NCBI GenBank assembly: GCA_045568115.1
Contig: JBJLBO010000001.1
Span: 248,001 to 312,000 of the forward strand
Source of the DNA: MGIIb-O1 sp002457595
Lineage (GTDB): Archaea > Thermoplasmatota > Poseidoniia > Poseidoniales > Thalassarchaeaceae
Reading direction: 5' to 3'
DNA length: 64,000 nt
Part shown: piece by piece, positions 17,737-25,753 of the stretch
Position numbering within the stretch: position 1 is the first letter of the stretch
How the letters are laid out: the number at the start of each line of letters is the position of its first letter
Translations under genes and position numbers: made by a program
Notes under the pieces: generated by a model
Told to the model about the DNA's origin: nothing
The model's database searches: none
The model's input: only the letters and a program-made list of their open reading frames with translations

Positions 17737-20430
17737 CTACTCCTCCAATTCCTTAGTCTCATTCGTCTTTCTGAGAGCTGCTTGCATTGCATAAAGCGCC
17801 TCAAGAGCCTCTCTCGGTGTTAGTGAATCCGGATCTAAAGCCTCCAAGCGTTCAGTAATCTCTCTAAGGATAGGATCTTCTTGAACAATTATCTCTTTTA
17901 CAGGCTCTGACTGTGATGGTGGCTCAGCATCAGGTTTTGATGACTCAGTAGGTAGCATCCAGCCATAGAGACTGGATTGCCCAACAGTTCGTGAATCAGG
18001 TGTACCTTCGCCTCCAGCCCTTGCACCTGAGGCTTGTCCTTCAAGGAAAATCAGTAAATCTCGTGCCCGCTCGACGACACCTGATGGTAAACCTGCAAGT
18101 GCTGCTACTTGTACACCATAAGAATCGTCACATGGCCCATCAGCAACAGTATGTAAGAAACGAATGTCACCATTAACATCAGCAACTTGAACATGAACAT
18201 TGACAAGTCCATCTACCTCTTGGGCTAAACCTGTCAACTGATGATAATGCGTAGCAAATAGGGTTCTAGCACCGATTCGCTTGGAAATATCTTCAGTTAC
18301 AGACCAAGCTATTGCTAAGCCATCAAATGTCGAAGTACCACGTCCAACCTCATCAAGGAGAATTAGACTCCTCGGTGATGCTCGTCTGAGAATATGTGCA
18401 ACCTCAATCATTTCCATCATGAATGTCGAACGGCCACGCCGTAGGTCATCATGAGCACCGACTCTGGTGAATACTCGATCAACGATACCGATTCGAGCTT
18501 TTTCTGCCGGAACAAAAGCTCCAGTCTGGGCTAAGATGGTGATTAAAGCAGTTTGTCGTAGGTATGTTGACTTTCCACCCATGTTAGGGCCAGTGAGTAA
18601 GAGGAATCGACGTTTATTGTGGAAGTTAATCCCATTAGGGACAAATCGGCCATCTTCCTCCAATACAGGATGACGGCCATTTGTGATATCCATCATTGTA
18701 TCATCTCTGATATCCGGTCGAGTCCACGAGCGTTTTCGAGCATGATATGCAAAACTAGCCAAAACATCTGCACTAGCCACCTTACGGCCAATTGAACTCA
18801 AGTTAGTGGCGTATGAGGCGACATCTTTACGAAGTTCTAGGAACAACTCGTATTCCAGTGCCTTCGCTCTATCGTCAGCAGTTAGGATAATCTCCTCCCA
18901 TTCCTTCAACTCGTCTGTAGTATATCTCTCAGCGTTCGTCATCGTTTGTCTACGACGATACTCATCAGGCACCTTGTCGAGATGAGATTTCGTCACTTCG
19001 ATGAAGAAACCAAATTGCCGATTTTGTTTGACCTTCAAACTAGGAATGTCAAGACGCTCCTTCTCTCTAGCCTCGAATCCTTTCAACCAGTCTGTACCTT
19101 CACCTGCCTTGATTCTAAGGTCATCCAATTTTTCATCAACACCGACTTGAAAGATTCCACCATCTCTAATCATCATTGGAGGTTCAGGCACAATCCTTGA
19201 GGCAATGTGATGCATCAGTGGTTCTAGTTCTGACAAACCATCTGCGCACTCGTGGAGAAGTTCAGATGAACCTTCTGAAAGTAGAGCTTGTAACTTAGGC
19301 ATTCTCTCAAGACAGTCTGCTACTGCAACAAGATCTCGTGCATTGGCTCTACCGTAAGCTAGTCTTGTTGACAATCTCTCAAGATCCCTCATTGATTTGA
19401 GAGTCTCACGAATTTCTTCCAACCTGCGCGGTGCCTTGACTAGAGAAGCAACTGCCGCTTGCCGGGCAGATATTTTTTCAGGATTGGTCAAAGGTCGAAG
19501 AATCCATTCTTTGAGCAATCTTCTACCCATCCAAGTTCTTGTCGAATCAATAGCCTGAATCAGTGAACCTTCTTTCTCACCTGCAAGAGTATGAGTCAAC
19601 TCAAGATTCCGCAATGTAGTTTGATCTAGTACGAGATGGCCATCATCAGCATCGAAATGAACCTCTCTTAATGGTACCACATCAACCAGATGCAACTTTG
19701 CTAAATAACCCGCAGTAAGTCCGCAAGCCTCCATTCCCAGAGGTCTTCGATCTAAATCAATGGAGCCTAAATCAGTCAGTTCTAGATGATCTCTAACTGT
19801 CTGAAGATGCTTTTCACGAGGAGCATCATGGATACTCAATGTAACTCGGTCGAGAGAGGTAACTAGTGAACGCAAATTCTCACTTTCAGCATCCTTCTTT
19901 CCTAGAACCAATTCACTTGGCAACCAGCGCTGTAACTCATCCTTAATTCTCTCAAATCGACCGGCTCCTGAGTGCTCCTGTAACCAAGCCCTACCTGTCG
20001 ACGAATCAAGAATTGCGAGACCCAATCCATCTGCTCGAGAAACAATTCCGGCTAGCAGACTAGAGCCATCCTCTCCAATTAAATTCTCTTCATATAATGA
20101 ACCAGGAGTGTAAACTCTAGTTACCACTCGCTCAAGAATTTTTGAACCAGGGCGTAGCTCATCTTCCTGCTCACACAAGGTTACCTTGTATCCAGCTTTC
20201 AGCATTCCTTGAAGATATGATTCTACAGAGTGCCAAGGAACCCCTGCCATTGGAACTGGGGAGTCTGAATTTTTGTCTCGACTAGTCAAAGTAATCCCTA
20301 GTACTTCTGATGCAAGAACTGCATCATCGTGGAACATCTCATAGAAATCTCCCATCCGAAAGAAGAGAACAGTATCAGGATGTTGGGCCTTAATTTCAGC
20401 AAACTGATCGAGCATCGAACGCTTTGACAT
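17737..20430 (-). CDS. mutS: DNA mismatch repair protein MutS
   Basis: Recognises mismatches and clamps DNA in an ATP-dependent way. The mismatch-binding motif FFRMGDFYEMF lies near residue 24, with the Phe-x-Glu that stacks on the mispaired base. The connector, lever and clamp domains follow, then the ABC-type ATPase with GPNMGGKSTYLRQ, LILLDEVGRGTSTFDG and FATHYHQL. 897 residues, a typical MutS1 length. ATG 20430 has GGAGGTGAA five bases upstream and is preferred over an in-frame ATG at 20445. First gene of the mutS-mutL operon. Presence of F-x-E supports true MutS1 rather than MutS2. Confidence 0.95.
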   Translation of the reverse strand: MSKRSMLDQFAEIKAQHPDTVLFFRMGDFYEMFHDDAVLASEVLGITLTSRDKNSDSPVPMAGVPWHSVESYLQGMLKAGYKVTLCEQEDELRPGSKILERVVTRVYTPGSLYEENLIGEDGSSLLAGIVSRADGLGLAILDSSTGRAWLQEHSGAGRFERIKDELQRWLPSELVLGKKDAESENLRSLVTSLDRVTLSIHDAPREKHLQTVRDHLELTDLGSIDLDRRPLGMEACGLTAGYLAKLHLVDVVPLREVHFDADDGHLVLDQTTLRNLELTHTLAGEKEGSLIQAIDSTRTWMGRRLLKEWILRPLTNPEKISARQAAVASLVKAPRRLEEIRETLKSMRDLERLSTRLAYGRANARDLVAVADCLERMPKLQALLSEGSSELLHECADGLSELEPLMHHIASRIVPEPPMMIRDGGIFQVGVDEKLDDLRIKAGEGTDWLKGFEAREKERLDIPSLKVKQNRQFGFFIEVTKSHLDKVPDEYRRRQTMTNAERYTTDELKEWEEIILTADDRAKALEYELFLELRKDVASYATNLSSIGRKVASADVLASFAYHARKRSWTRPDIRDDTMMDITNGRHPVLEEDGRFVPNGINFHNKRRFLLLTGPNMGGKSTYLRQTALITILAQTGAFVPAEKARIGIVDRVFTRVGAHDDLRRGRSTFMMEMIEVAHILRRASPRSLILLDEVGRGTSTFDGLAIAWSVTEDISKRIGARTLFATHYHQLTGLAQEVDGLVNVHVQVADVNGDIRFLHTVADGPCDDSYGVQVAALAGLPSGVVERARDLLIFLEGQASGARAGGEGTPDSRTVGQSSLYGWMLPTESSKPDAEPPSQSEPVKEIIVQEDPILREITERLEALDPDSLTPREALEALYAMQAALRKTNETKELEE

Positions 20431-20503
20431 CAAATTCACCTCCATCGCTAACGCTGCGCGTAGGTTTACTCACAGAGCCGAGGGTGCATAAGCAATACCC
20501 TCT

Positions 20504-20520
20504 CCGCCCCTATGGGGCGG
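20504..20520. promoter_or_regulatory. 7-bp perfect hairpin between mutS and EamA gene
   Basis: CCGCCCC-TAT-GGGGCGG, in the 156-base divergent intergenic region. A second inverted pair, GAGGGT at 20480-20485 and ACCCTC at 20497-20502, lies just beside it. Function unknown. Confidence 0.35.
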
Positions 20521-20586
20521 CTATTGCATCACTCATACTATCTTATGTCTGAAAACCTCGGCGAATGCAAATAGGAGAGCCATTCT

Positions 20587-21528
20587 ATGCATCAAGATAA
20601 ACAATTGAGGATGCATGGTTTGATGCTACTCGTTGCGATAATTTGGGGAATTTCCTGGGCTGTCGGCAGAATTTTGGCCACAGGACTTCCTCCAATGACT
20701 GGAGCGTGGCTTCGATATATTGTGACAACTTTACTGTTCTACATTTGGTTTGCAATTCAATATTCTCAAGGGCAACCTGTGAAATGGCTTCCGGCGGAAA
20801 AAAAATCATGGAAGACGCTGATAATAATAGCTACAACTGGAGTCTTATTCTATCAAGCATTCTTCATGCATGGAATGATGTATACAGCTGCAGGTGATGC
20901 CTCGCTGATTATTACTTTCAATCCAATTTTCACAGTGCTTCTAGCAGCCCCAATGTTAGGTCAACCTATATCTCGCAGAATGTTCATTGGGTTGATGTGT
21001 GGGTTTATCGGAGTCTTTGTTGTTACAGGATGGTCCCCTAACACAGATCTACCTACTGATGAAAGAATTTTGGGGAATCTATTGGTTCTAATCGCGTCTT
21101 TAAGTTGGGCATTTACAACTAACATGACCAAGCGAATGATGGAACGACGCAAGGGGGAAGAGGAAGCTACTGCACTTCAGATTGTAGTTTGGTATTCACT
21201 TCTAGGGACTTTGATGCTTACTCCATTCGCAGCATTAGATGCCTGGCAGCACGGAATTCCTGAACCCACAATGGAAGATTGGTATGCAATCCTATATCTT
21301 GGATCACTTTCTACAGTATTAGCCTACTATTGGTTCGCCATGGGAATAGAGAAATTGGGAGCAACCGCTGCGTCCTCCTATGTGTTCCTAGTACCTGTGT
21401 TTGGAGTATTGGGTGGAGTCTGGTTACTCCATGAAAAGATAGGTTGGACACTCCTCATTGGCTTCTTGATGATCGTTGCAGGAGTAAGGGTTGTTCAATC
21501 GGAGAGCGAGAGACTACGAACAAGATAA
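20587..21528 (+). CDS. EamA/DMT-family transporter
   Basis: Ten-segment inner-membrane protein of the drug/metabolite transporter superfamily. The two EamA repeats are visible: the first starts near residue 10 (LLVAIIWGISWAVGR) and contains YTAAGDASLIITFNPIFTVLLA; the second starts near residue 160 (LLVLIASLSWAFTTNMTKRM) and contains SSYVFLVPVFGVLGG. 313 residues, a usual length. Substrate cannot be predicted; relatives export amino acids, nucleosides or other small metabolites. AGGAG lies about nine bases before ATG 20587. It stands alone between mutS (divergent) and the ribosomal protein cluster. Confidence 0.85.
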   Translation: MHQDKQLRMHGLMLLVAIIWGISWAVGRILATGLPPMTGAWLRYIVTTLLFYIWFAIQYSQGQPVKWLPAEKKSWKTLIIIATTGVLFYQAFFMHGMMYTAAGDASLIITFNPIFTVLLAAPMLGQPISRRMFIGLMCGFIGVFVVTGWSPNTDLPTDERILGNLLVLIASLSWAFTTNMTKRMMERRKGEEEATALQIVVWYSLLGTLMLTPFAALDAWQHGIPEPTMEDWYAILYLGSLSTVLAYYWFAMGIEKLGATAASSYVFLVPVFGVLGGVWLLHEKIGWTLLIGFLMIVAGVRVVQSESERLRTR

Positions 21529-21531
21529 TAC

Positions 21532-21546
21532 AGCCCCTACGGGGCT
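21532..21546. terminator. Short hairpin after the EamA gene, before L10e promoter
   Basis: AGCCCC-TAC-GGGGCT stem with a three-base loop, four bases after the EamA stop and ten bases before the L10e TATA element. It could be a 3'-end structure for the transporter mRNA; it lacks a T-run. Confidence 0.35.
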
Positions 21547-21556
21547 TCACTCAGCA

Positions 21557-21563
21557 TTATATA
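21557..21563 (+). promoter_or_regulatory. Likely TATA box for the L10e gene cluster
   Basis: TTATATA centred about 39 bases before the L10e ATG (21599). A start of transcription about 25 bases downstream would give a short leader containing GTCCGAGG. Positional inference only. Confidence 0.45.
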
Positions 21564-21598
21564 CAGCGGGCAGGTCGGCCGAGTCCGAGGTAGTATAG

Positions 21599-22144
21599 AT
21601 GGCACGCAAGCCAGCCAAGATGTATCGCCAGGTCAAAGGCCAGGCTTACACACGCAGAGAGTACACCGGTGGTGTCCCAAATAACCGAATTCTACGCTAT
21701 CATATGGGAAACCGTAAGGCTGCTGAAGCAGGTGAATTTGAAGTGGTTGTCAACCTTACTGTAGACAATGCAGTTCAGATTCGTCACACAGCACTTGAGG
21801 CTGCTCGCCAAGTATCAAATGCTACCATTAGAGAAGCTGCTGGAGAACTGGGCTATGCTCTTCGTGTCCACAAGTATCCTCACAACATCCTTCGAGAAAA
21901 CAAGCAAGCAACAGGAGCAGGAGCAGATCGTGTCTCTCAAGGGATGCGCCTATCCTTCGGCAAGAATGTAGGTACTGCGGCCCGAGTGAAGAAGAATGAT
22001 GTCATCGTATCAATTCACACATCTGCAGAATTCTACCTCGTCGCCCGCAATGCTCTTCGAAAGGCCGGAATGAAGTTCCCTAGCCCAACTCACATCAGAG
22101 TTGTACGAGGCGAAGAGCACCTGAGAGTTAAGGGACTGATATGA
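21599..22144 (+). CDS. rpl10e: 50S ribosomal protein L10e (uL16)
   Basis: Large-subunit protein at the A-site/tRNA-corridor face, homologue of bacterial L16 and eukaryotic RPL10. The whole 181-residue length matches the family, starting ARKPAKMYRQVKGQAYTRRE and including VPNNRILRYHMGN, PHNILRENK, RLSFGKNVGTAARV and the C-terminal IRVVRGEEHL. First gene of a run that continues with hpt and dph2. Codon use is that of a highly expressed gene (many CGC and AAG codons) compared with its neighbours. Confidence 0.96.
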   Translation: MARKPAKMYRQVKGQAYTRREYTGGVPNNRILRYHMGNRKAAEAGEFEVVVNLTVDNAVQIRHTALEAARQVSNATIREAAGELGYALRVHKYPHNILRENKQATGAGADRVSQGMRLSFGKNVGTAARVKKNDVIVSIHTSAEFYLVARNALRKAGMKFPSPTHIRVVRGEEHLRVKGLI

Positions 22145-22156
22145 GGTCGGCTGGGT

Positions 22157-22735
22157 ATGTCGCCCGGTGACCCATTGACTATTCTTCAGAACTCACTGCG
22201 CGGAGCCCCAATCATTTGGAAGGGAGAATATCCCTACTTCATTCATCCCATTTCTGATGGAATTCCTAGAATGGACCCCGATGTATTGAGAGCCACTAGA
22301 GATCTAATCGTATCTAGTGTAGATTGGTCACAAGTTGATCTAATTGTAACAGTTGAAGCAATGGGACTACCACTATTGGCAGCAGTAGGAGATGCAACTG
22401 GAAAACCAACAGTTGTTATCCGTAAACGGTCGTATGGAATGGAAGGAGAAACTCGTGTAGATGTAGCAACTGGTTACTCTAAATCAACCGTTTATATCAA
22501 TGACATTGAGGCTGGTGAGAGAATAGTAATCGTAGATGATGTAATCTCAACAGGAGGCACTCTTGAACCACTTTTGGAGAGACTTGAAAACATGGGAGTT
22601 ATCCTCCAAGATGTTGTTATAGCAATCGAAAAGGGAGATGGAAGAGAACGCCTGAACAGAGAACGACCCCACTGGCCTGTTCGCTCCCTTGCGCGAATAG
22701 ATATCATTGATGGAAAGGTTGAGATTGTCGGTTGA
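22157..22735 (+). CDS. hpt: Hypoxanthine/guanine phosphoribosyltransferase (archaeal Hpt type)
   Basis: Purine salvage: attaches PRPP-derived ribose phosphate to hypoxanthine or guanine. Archaeal-type features are RGAPIIWKGEYPYFIHPISD near the N-terminus, LIVTVEAMGLPLLAAV, VIRKRSYGMEGE, and the PRPP-binding loop IVIVDDVISTGGT. The C-terminus ARIDIIDGKVEIV matches the family, and the length of 192 residues is normal. It begins 12 bases after L10e and its stop overlaps a TTG in the dph2 frame, so the three genes are probably one transcript. Adenine use is an alternative, since family members differ in base preference. Confidence 0.85.
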   Translation: MSPGDPLTILQNSLRGAPIIWKGEYPYFIHPISDGIPRMDPDVLRATRDLIVSSVDWSQVDLIVTVEAMGLPLLAAVGDATGKPTVVIRKRSYGMEGETRVDVATGYSKSTVYINDIEAGERIVIVDDVISTGGTLEPLLERLENMGVILQDVVIAIEKGDGRERLNRERPHWPVRSLARIDIIDGKVEIVG

Positions 22736-22797
22736 ATGTATCGCTGTCCAATGCAACTGCTCAAATACAGGACCTCGGACAGCGAGTTGGTCACACC

Positions 22798-23904
22798 ATG
22801 GATATGGAGCGTCATGATTTTCAACTCGACGATTTAGTCGAGAGAATCAAAGACAATGACCATCGTCTTGTAGCACTGCAAGTTCCAGAAGGTCTGAAGA
22901 TGCAGGCTCTAGATATGATGGATGCTATCGAAGATGAATCTTCAGCAAAAGTAGTACTGGCTGCTGACCCTTGCTATGGTGCGTGTGATTTAGTGCACGA
23001 CAAGATGCGCATGATGGGAGTGGAATTAGTTGCACACATGGGACATAGTGCAATGAATATCGATTCAGGAATGCCTACTCATTTCATTCCCGTGACCTAC
23101 GATGGAGATCCTGAAATCGACCCAGTTGTACCTATTCTGGCAAGACACAAGGCGATTGCTGAGGCTAGATTGTCAAACAAAGAAGAAGGAGAGTTAACTG
23201 AGGAGGAGGCTCAGGAGCGTTTCCTAGATGCAGTCGGGCGTGTCGCGCCTCTAAGTGGAACCAAATTGGGTTTGGTAGGGTCAATCCAGCACTTGCATTT
23301 ACTAATAGAATACAAGGAAAGATTGGAGAAAGCGGGCTTTGATGTAGAAATACCAATTGGAGGAGCCCGCTTGACTTTCCCTGGCCAAGTATTAGGTTGC
23401 AACTACTCAGGAGATGATCCCACAATTGGTCACTACCTATTCCTTGGTTCAGGTGATTTTCATCCAATAGGTCTAGTCATGCATACGGGTAAACCTCTTG
23501 CTCTACTAGATCCTTACACGGGTGAAGCAAGCGAAATGTCTCTTGAGAGAATCGAGCGAATCCTCCGCCAGCGAATGGGACTAATTTTTGCAGTTGATAA
23601 TGCCAATTCTTTTGGCATACTAATCGGAGAGAAGCCCGGACAGATGCGTCGAAATCTAGCTATTCGAATGAAAAGGCTGCTTGAGACACATGGCAAGAAA
23701 GGATACTTACTCGCTCTTGATCATGTAGGTCCTGAATTAATCGACTTTTATCCAGTCGATGCATTTGTCAACACCGCTTGTCCAAGAATTGCTATCGATG
23801 ATGCTGTGAAGTATGCCAAGCCACTAATTACACCATTTGAGTTAGAAGTTGCACTTGGTGAAAAGCAATGGGAAAATGGATATCTTTTCGATGAGATTCC
23901 ATAG
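22798..23904 (+). CDS. dph2: Diphthamide biosynthesis enzyme Dph2 (radical 3-amino-3-carboxypropyl transferase)
   Basis: Makes the first step of diphthamide on elongation factor 2, using a 4Fe-4S cluster and S-adenosylmethionine. The three cluster cysteines of archaeal Dph2 are all visible, in CYGACDL, VLGCNYSGDD and NTACPRIAIDD. Other family motifs are VALQVPEGLKMQA, FLGSGDFHPIGL and the C-terminal PLITPFELEVAL. ATG 22798 is chosen; a TTG at 22732 overlapping the hpt stop and ATG 22804 are alternatives. None has a strong ribosome binding site. Part of the L10e-hpt-dph2 cluster. Confidence 0.88.
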   Translation: MDMERHDFQLDDLVERIKDNDHRLVALQVPEGLKMQALDMMDAIEDESSAKVVLAADPCYGACDLVHDKMRMMGVELVAHMGHSAMNIDSGMPTHFIPVTYDGDPEIDPVVPILARHKAIAEARLSNKEEGELTEEEAQERFLDAVGRVAPLSGTKLGLVGSIQHLHLLIEYKERLEKAGFDVEIPIGGARLTFPGQVLGCNYSGDDPTIGHYLFLGSGDFHPIGLVMHTGKPLALLDPYTGEASEMSLERIERILRQRMGLIFAVDNANSFGILIGEKPGQMRRNLAIRMKRLLETHGKKGYLLALDHVGPELIDFYPVDAFVNTACPRIAIDDAVKYAKPLITPFELEVALGEKQWENGYLFDEIP

Positions 23905-23994
23905 TCCCACTTCTCACGCACATGTCACACACGCGTACATACGCGCGCGCTGCAGCAAATATCTCTAAGAACGATGAAAGCACGAATCGAATGA
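23905..23994. other. Short GC-alternating leader before orc1/cdc6
   Basis: Ninety bases with an alternating purine/pyrimidine stretch, ACACGCGTACATACGCGCGC (about 23930-23949), and CACGCACATGTCACAC just before it. Archaeal origins often lie beside orc1/cdc6, but no clear origin recognition box or AT-rich unwinding element is seen here. Confidence 0.3.
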
Positions 23995-25170
23995 ATGGCA
24001 GGATACCTCGACCGCATCGGAGCAGGCAAAGTCCTGCTGGACAAGAGCCCCTTGTCGTACGATTGGATTCCTCCTAATCTCATTGGGCGTGATACGGAAC
24101 TGGGTGACATGGCATCCATTTTTTCTCAAATTGAGAATCATGATACTAGTTGTCGCGCAGTTATAATGGGACCAGTGGGTTCTGGAAAGACAGTTCTAAC
24201 CCAGCGTTTTGGAGAAGACATGCAACGCCACTTAGAAGGGCGAAGAAAGGTAGTTTTAGTTCATGTCAACTGTCGTAACCATCCGACAGGTTCTCAGGTT
24301 CTTCAACAAATTGCTTTGGCTCTTGATTCACGTCATCCTGAGAGAGGATTCAGTCCTGGAGAAATTATCCAAACTATTCGCCGGAATCTGTACGCACATG
24401 AAAGCCATCTATTATTGATTCTCGATGAAGTAGACGTTCTAGTACGTAGAGATTCTTCTGATCTAATCTACAAACTTCTAAGAATTGATGAGGGGAAACA
24501 ACATTCTGGCTCTGTATCTCTTATTCTGGTTAGCCAAGACCCTACTCTTCTGAAGTACTTCGAGCCTGCAATTATCTCGCGGCTTGGCCAATCAAATGTA
24601 ATAGAATTACAACCTTATGATGCCGAAACTCTTGCAGGAATCGCAAGCCAACGCGCTGAAATAGCATGTAGAACAGGTTCTGTTTCTGACGAAACACTGA
24701 GTAAAATAGGCCGCTTCTCTGCTGAAGTCGGTGATGCCAGAATGGCAATTGAATTACTTGATGCTGCAATTCGCAGAGCTGAGAAGGCAGGGCGTGGAGA
24801 TGTTCTTCCTGAAGACGTTCGTCCAAGCACGTTGCGCAAAGCATCGCTTGAACCAGCTCAGGTCGACAACCTCTCAAAGCATCAGAAATTGGTACTCTTG
24901 GGAATTTGTCGACGCTTGAAAAAAACTGATGATATCTCAAGTGGAGACGCACAGAAGTTGTATCAATTGGTTTGTGAGGAATTTGCAGTTAAGCCTCGTA
25001 GTTATACTACATTCTGGAAACATCTCAAAACTCTTGAAACAGAGGGGCTAATTGAGACAAAAACCGCTAATGCTAGTGCTGGCCGGGGAAGAACTCAACA
25101 CATTACTATGACAAACACAGCCCCTGCTACACTTGAAAGCAGAATTGAGAAAGAGTTGCTGCGGGGCTGA
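23995..25170 (+). CDS. cdc6: Orc1/Cdc6 family replication initiator
   Basis: Binds origin DNA and loads the MCM helicase. AAA+ core with Walker A GPVGSGKT (residues 59-66), Walker B LLLILDEVD, sensor 1 LILVSQDPTLLKY, and sensor 2 in EVGDARMAIELLDAAI. A C-terminal winged-helix domain starts near LSKHQKLVLLGI and contains the recognition-helix region FAVKPRSYTTFWKHLKTLE. At 391 residues it has the normal archaeal length. It stands between dph2 and the S6e/aIF2 gamma genes. No second full-length Orc1/Cdc6 is seen in the window. Confidence 0.94.
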   Translation: MAGYLDRIGAGKVLLDKSPLSYDWIPPNLIGRDTELGDMASIFSQIENHDTSCRAVIMGPVGSGKTVLTQRFGEDMQRHLEGRRKVVLVHVNCRNHPTGSQVLQQIALALDSRHPERGFSPGEIIQTIRRNLYAHESHLLLILDEVDVLVRRDSSDLIYKLLRIDEGKQHSGSVSLILVSQDPTLLKYFEPAIISRLGQSNVIELQPYDAETLAGIASQRAEIACRTGSVSDETLSKIGRFSAEVGDARMAIELLDAAIRRAEKAGRGDVLPEDVRPSTLRKASLEPAQVDNLSKHQKLVLLGICRRLKKTDDISSGDAQKLYQLVCEEFAVKPRSYTTFWKHLKTLETEGLIETKTANASAGRGRTQHITMTNTAPATLESRIEKELLRG

Positions 25171-25241
25171 ATCTATCACCGTAGGTGATTCCGAACCGCT
25201 CTTATAGGGGTCTCTTGTCGGGAGGCCGTTCAGGTGACATC

Positions 25242-25739
25242 ATGGCCGGCAAAGATCAGTCCTTCAAGGGAGTAGTTAACGATACTAACCCCACTGCAGG
25301 TGGACGAGCATATTCAATTGACATCACAGGTTCAAACTACAATCATTTCCTTGGAAAGAAGATCGGCGATAATGTCGATGGAATGTTTGTTGGAGAAGGA
25401 GATCAGGCTCTAAGTGGTTACAAATTACAAATTACTGGAGGTTCAGATGTTACTGGCCGACCAATGCGCCCAGACCTAGATGGTTCTGGAGTAAAGTCCG
25501 TTCTTGTCTCCCCAGGTGTTGGGTACAAGGGCAAGCGCTACGTGAAGAAAAATGCACAAGTATACCGCTACAAATATGACGGAATACGAAAGCGTCGAAA
25601 TCTACGTGGAAATGTAATCAGCCAGGACACTCGTCAGATAAATCTGAAAGTTGTCGAGGCTGGGAAGAGAGCCCTTCCTGTAATCTTTGGTCTTGAAGAA
25701 GAGGCCACTGCTGAGACACCCTCCAACGAAGAGGAGTGA
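25242..25739 (+). CDS. rps6e: 30S ribosomal protein S6e
   Basis: Small-subunit protein found in archaea and eukaryotes. Family motifs include FLGKKIGDNVDG, the YKLQITGGSDVTGRPMRPD segment and GKRYVKKNAQVYRYKYDG, with an acidic C-terminal tail (ETPSNEEE). ATG 25242 is chosen because GGTGA sits five bases upstream and the protein then starts MAGKDQSFKGVV like its relatives; a GTG at 25185 would add an unsupported extension. 165 residues, slightly longer than the usual archaeal form (about 125-150) because of the region after RYKYDG. Followed 14 bases later by aIF2 gamma. Confidence 0.93.
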   Translation: MAGKDQSFKGVVNDTNPTAGGRAYSIDITGSNYNHFLGKKIGDNVDGMFVGEGDQALSGYKLQITGGSDVTGRPMRPDLDGSGVKSVLVSPGVGYKGKRYVKKNAQVYRYKYDGIRKRRNLRGNVISQDTRQINLKVVEAGKRALPVIFGLEEEATAETPSNEEE

Positions 25740-25753
25740 ATCAGTAGGAGTTG

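Noticed and set aside
25174..25186. TCACC-GTA-GGTGA stem as an S6e ribosome-binding hairpin
   Set aside because: It lies about 55 bases before the S6e ATG, which has its own GGTGA site.
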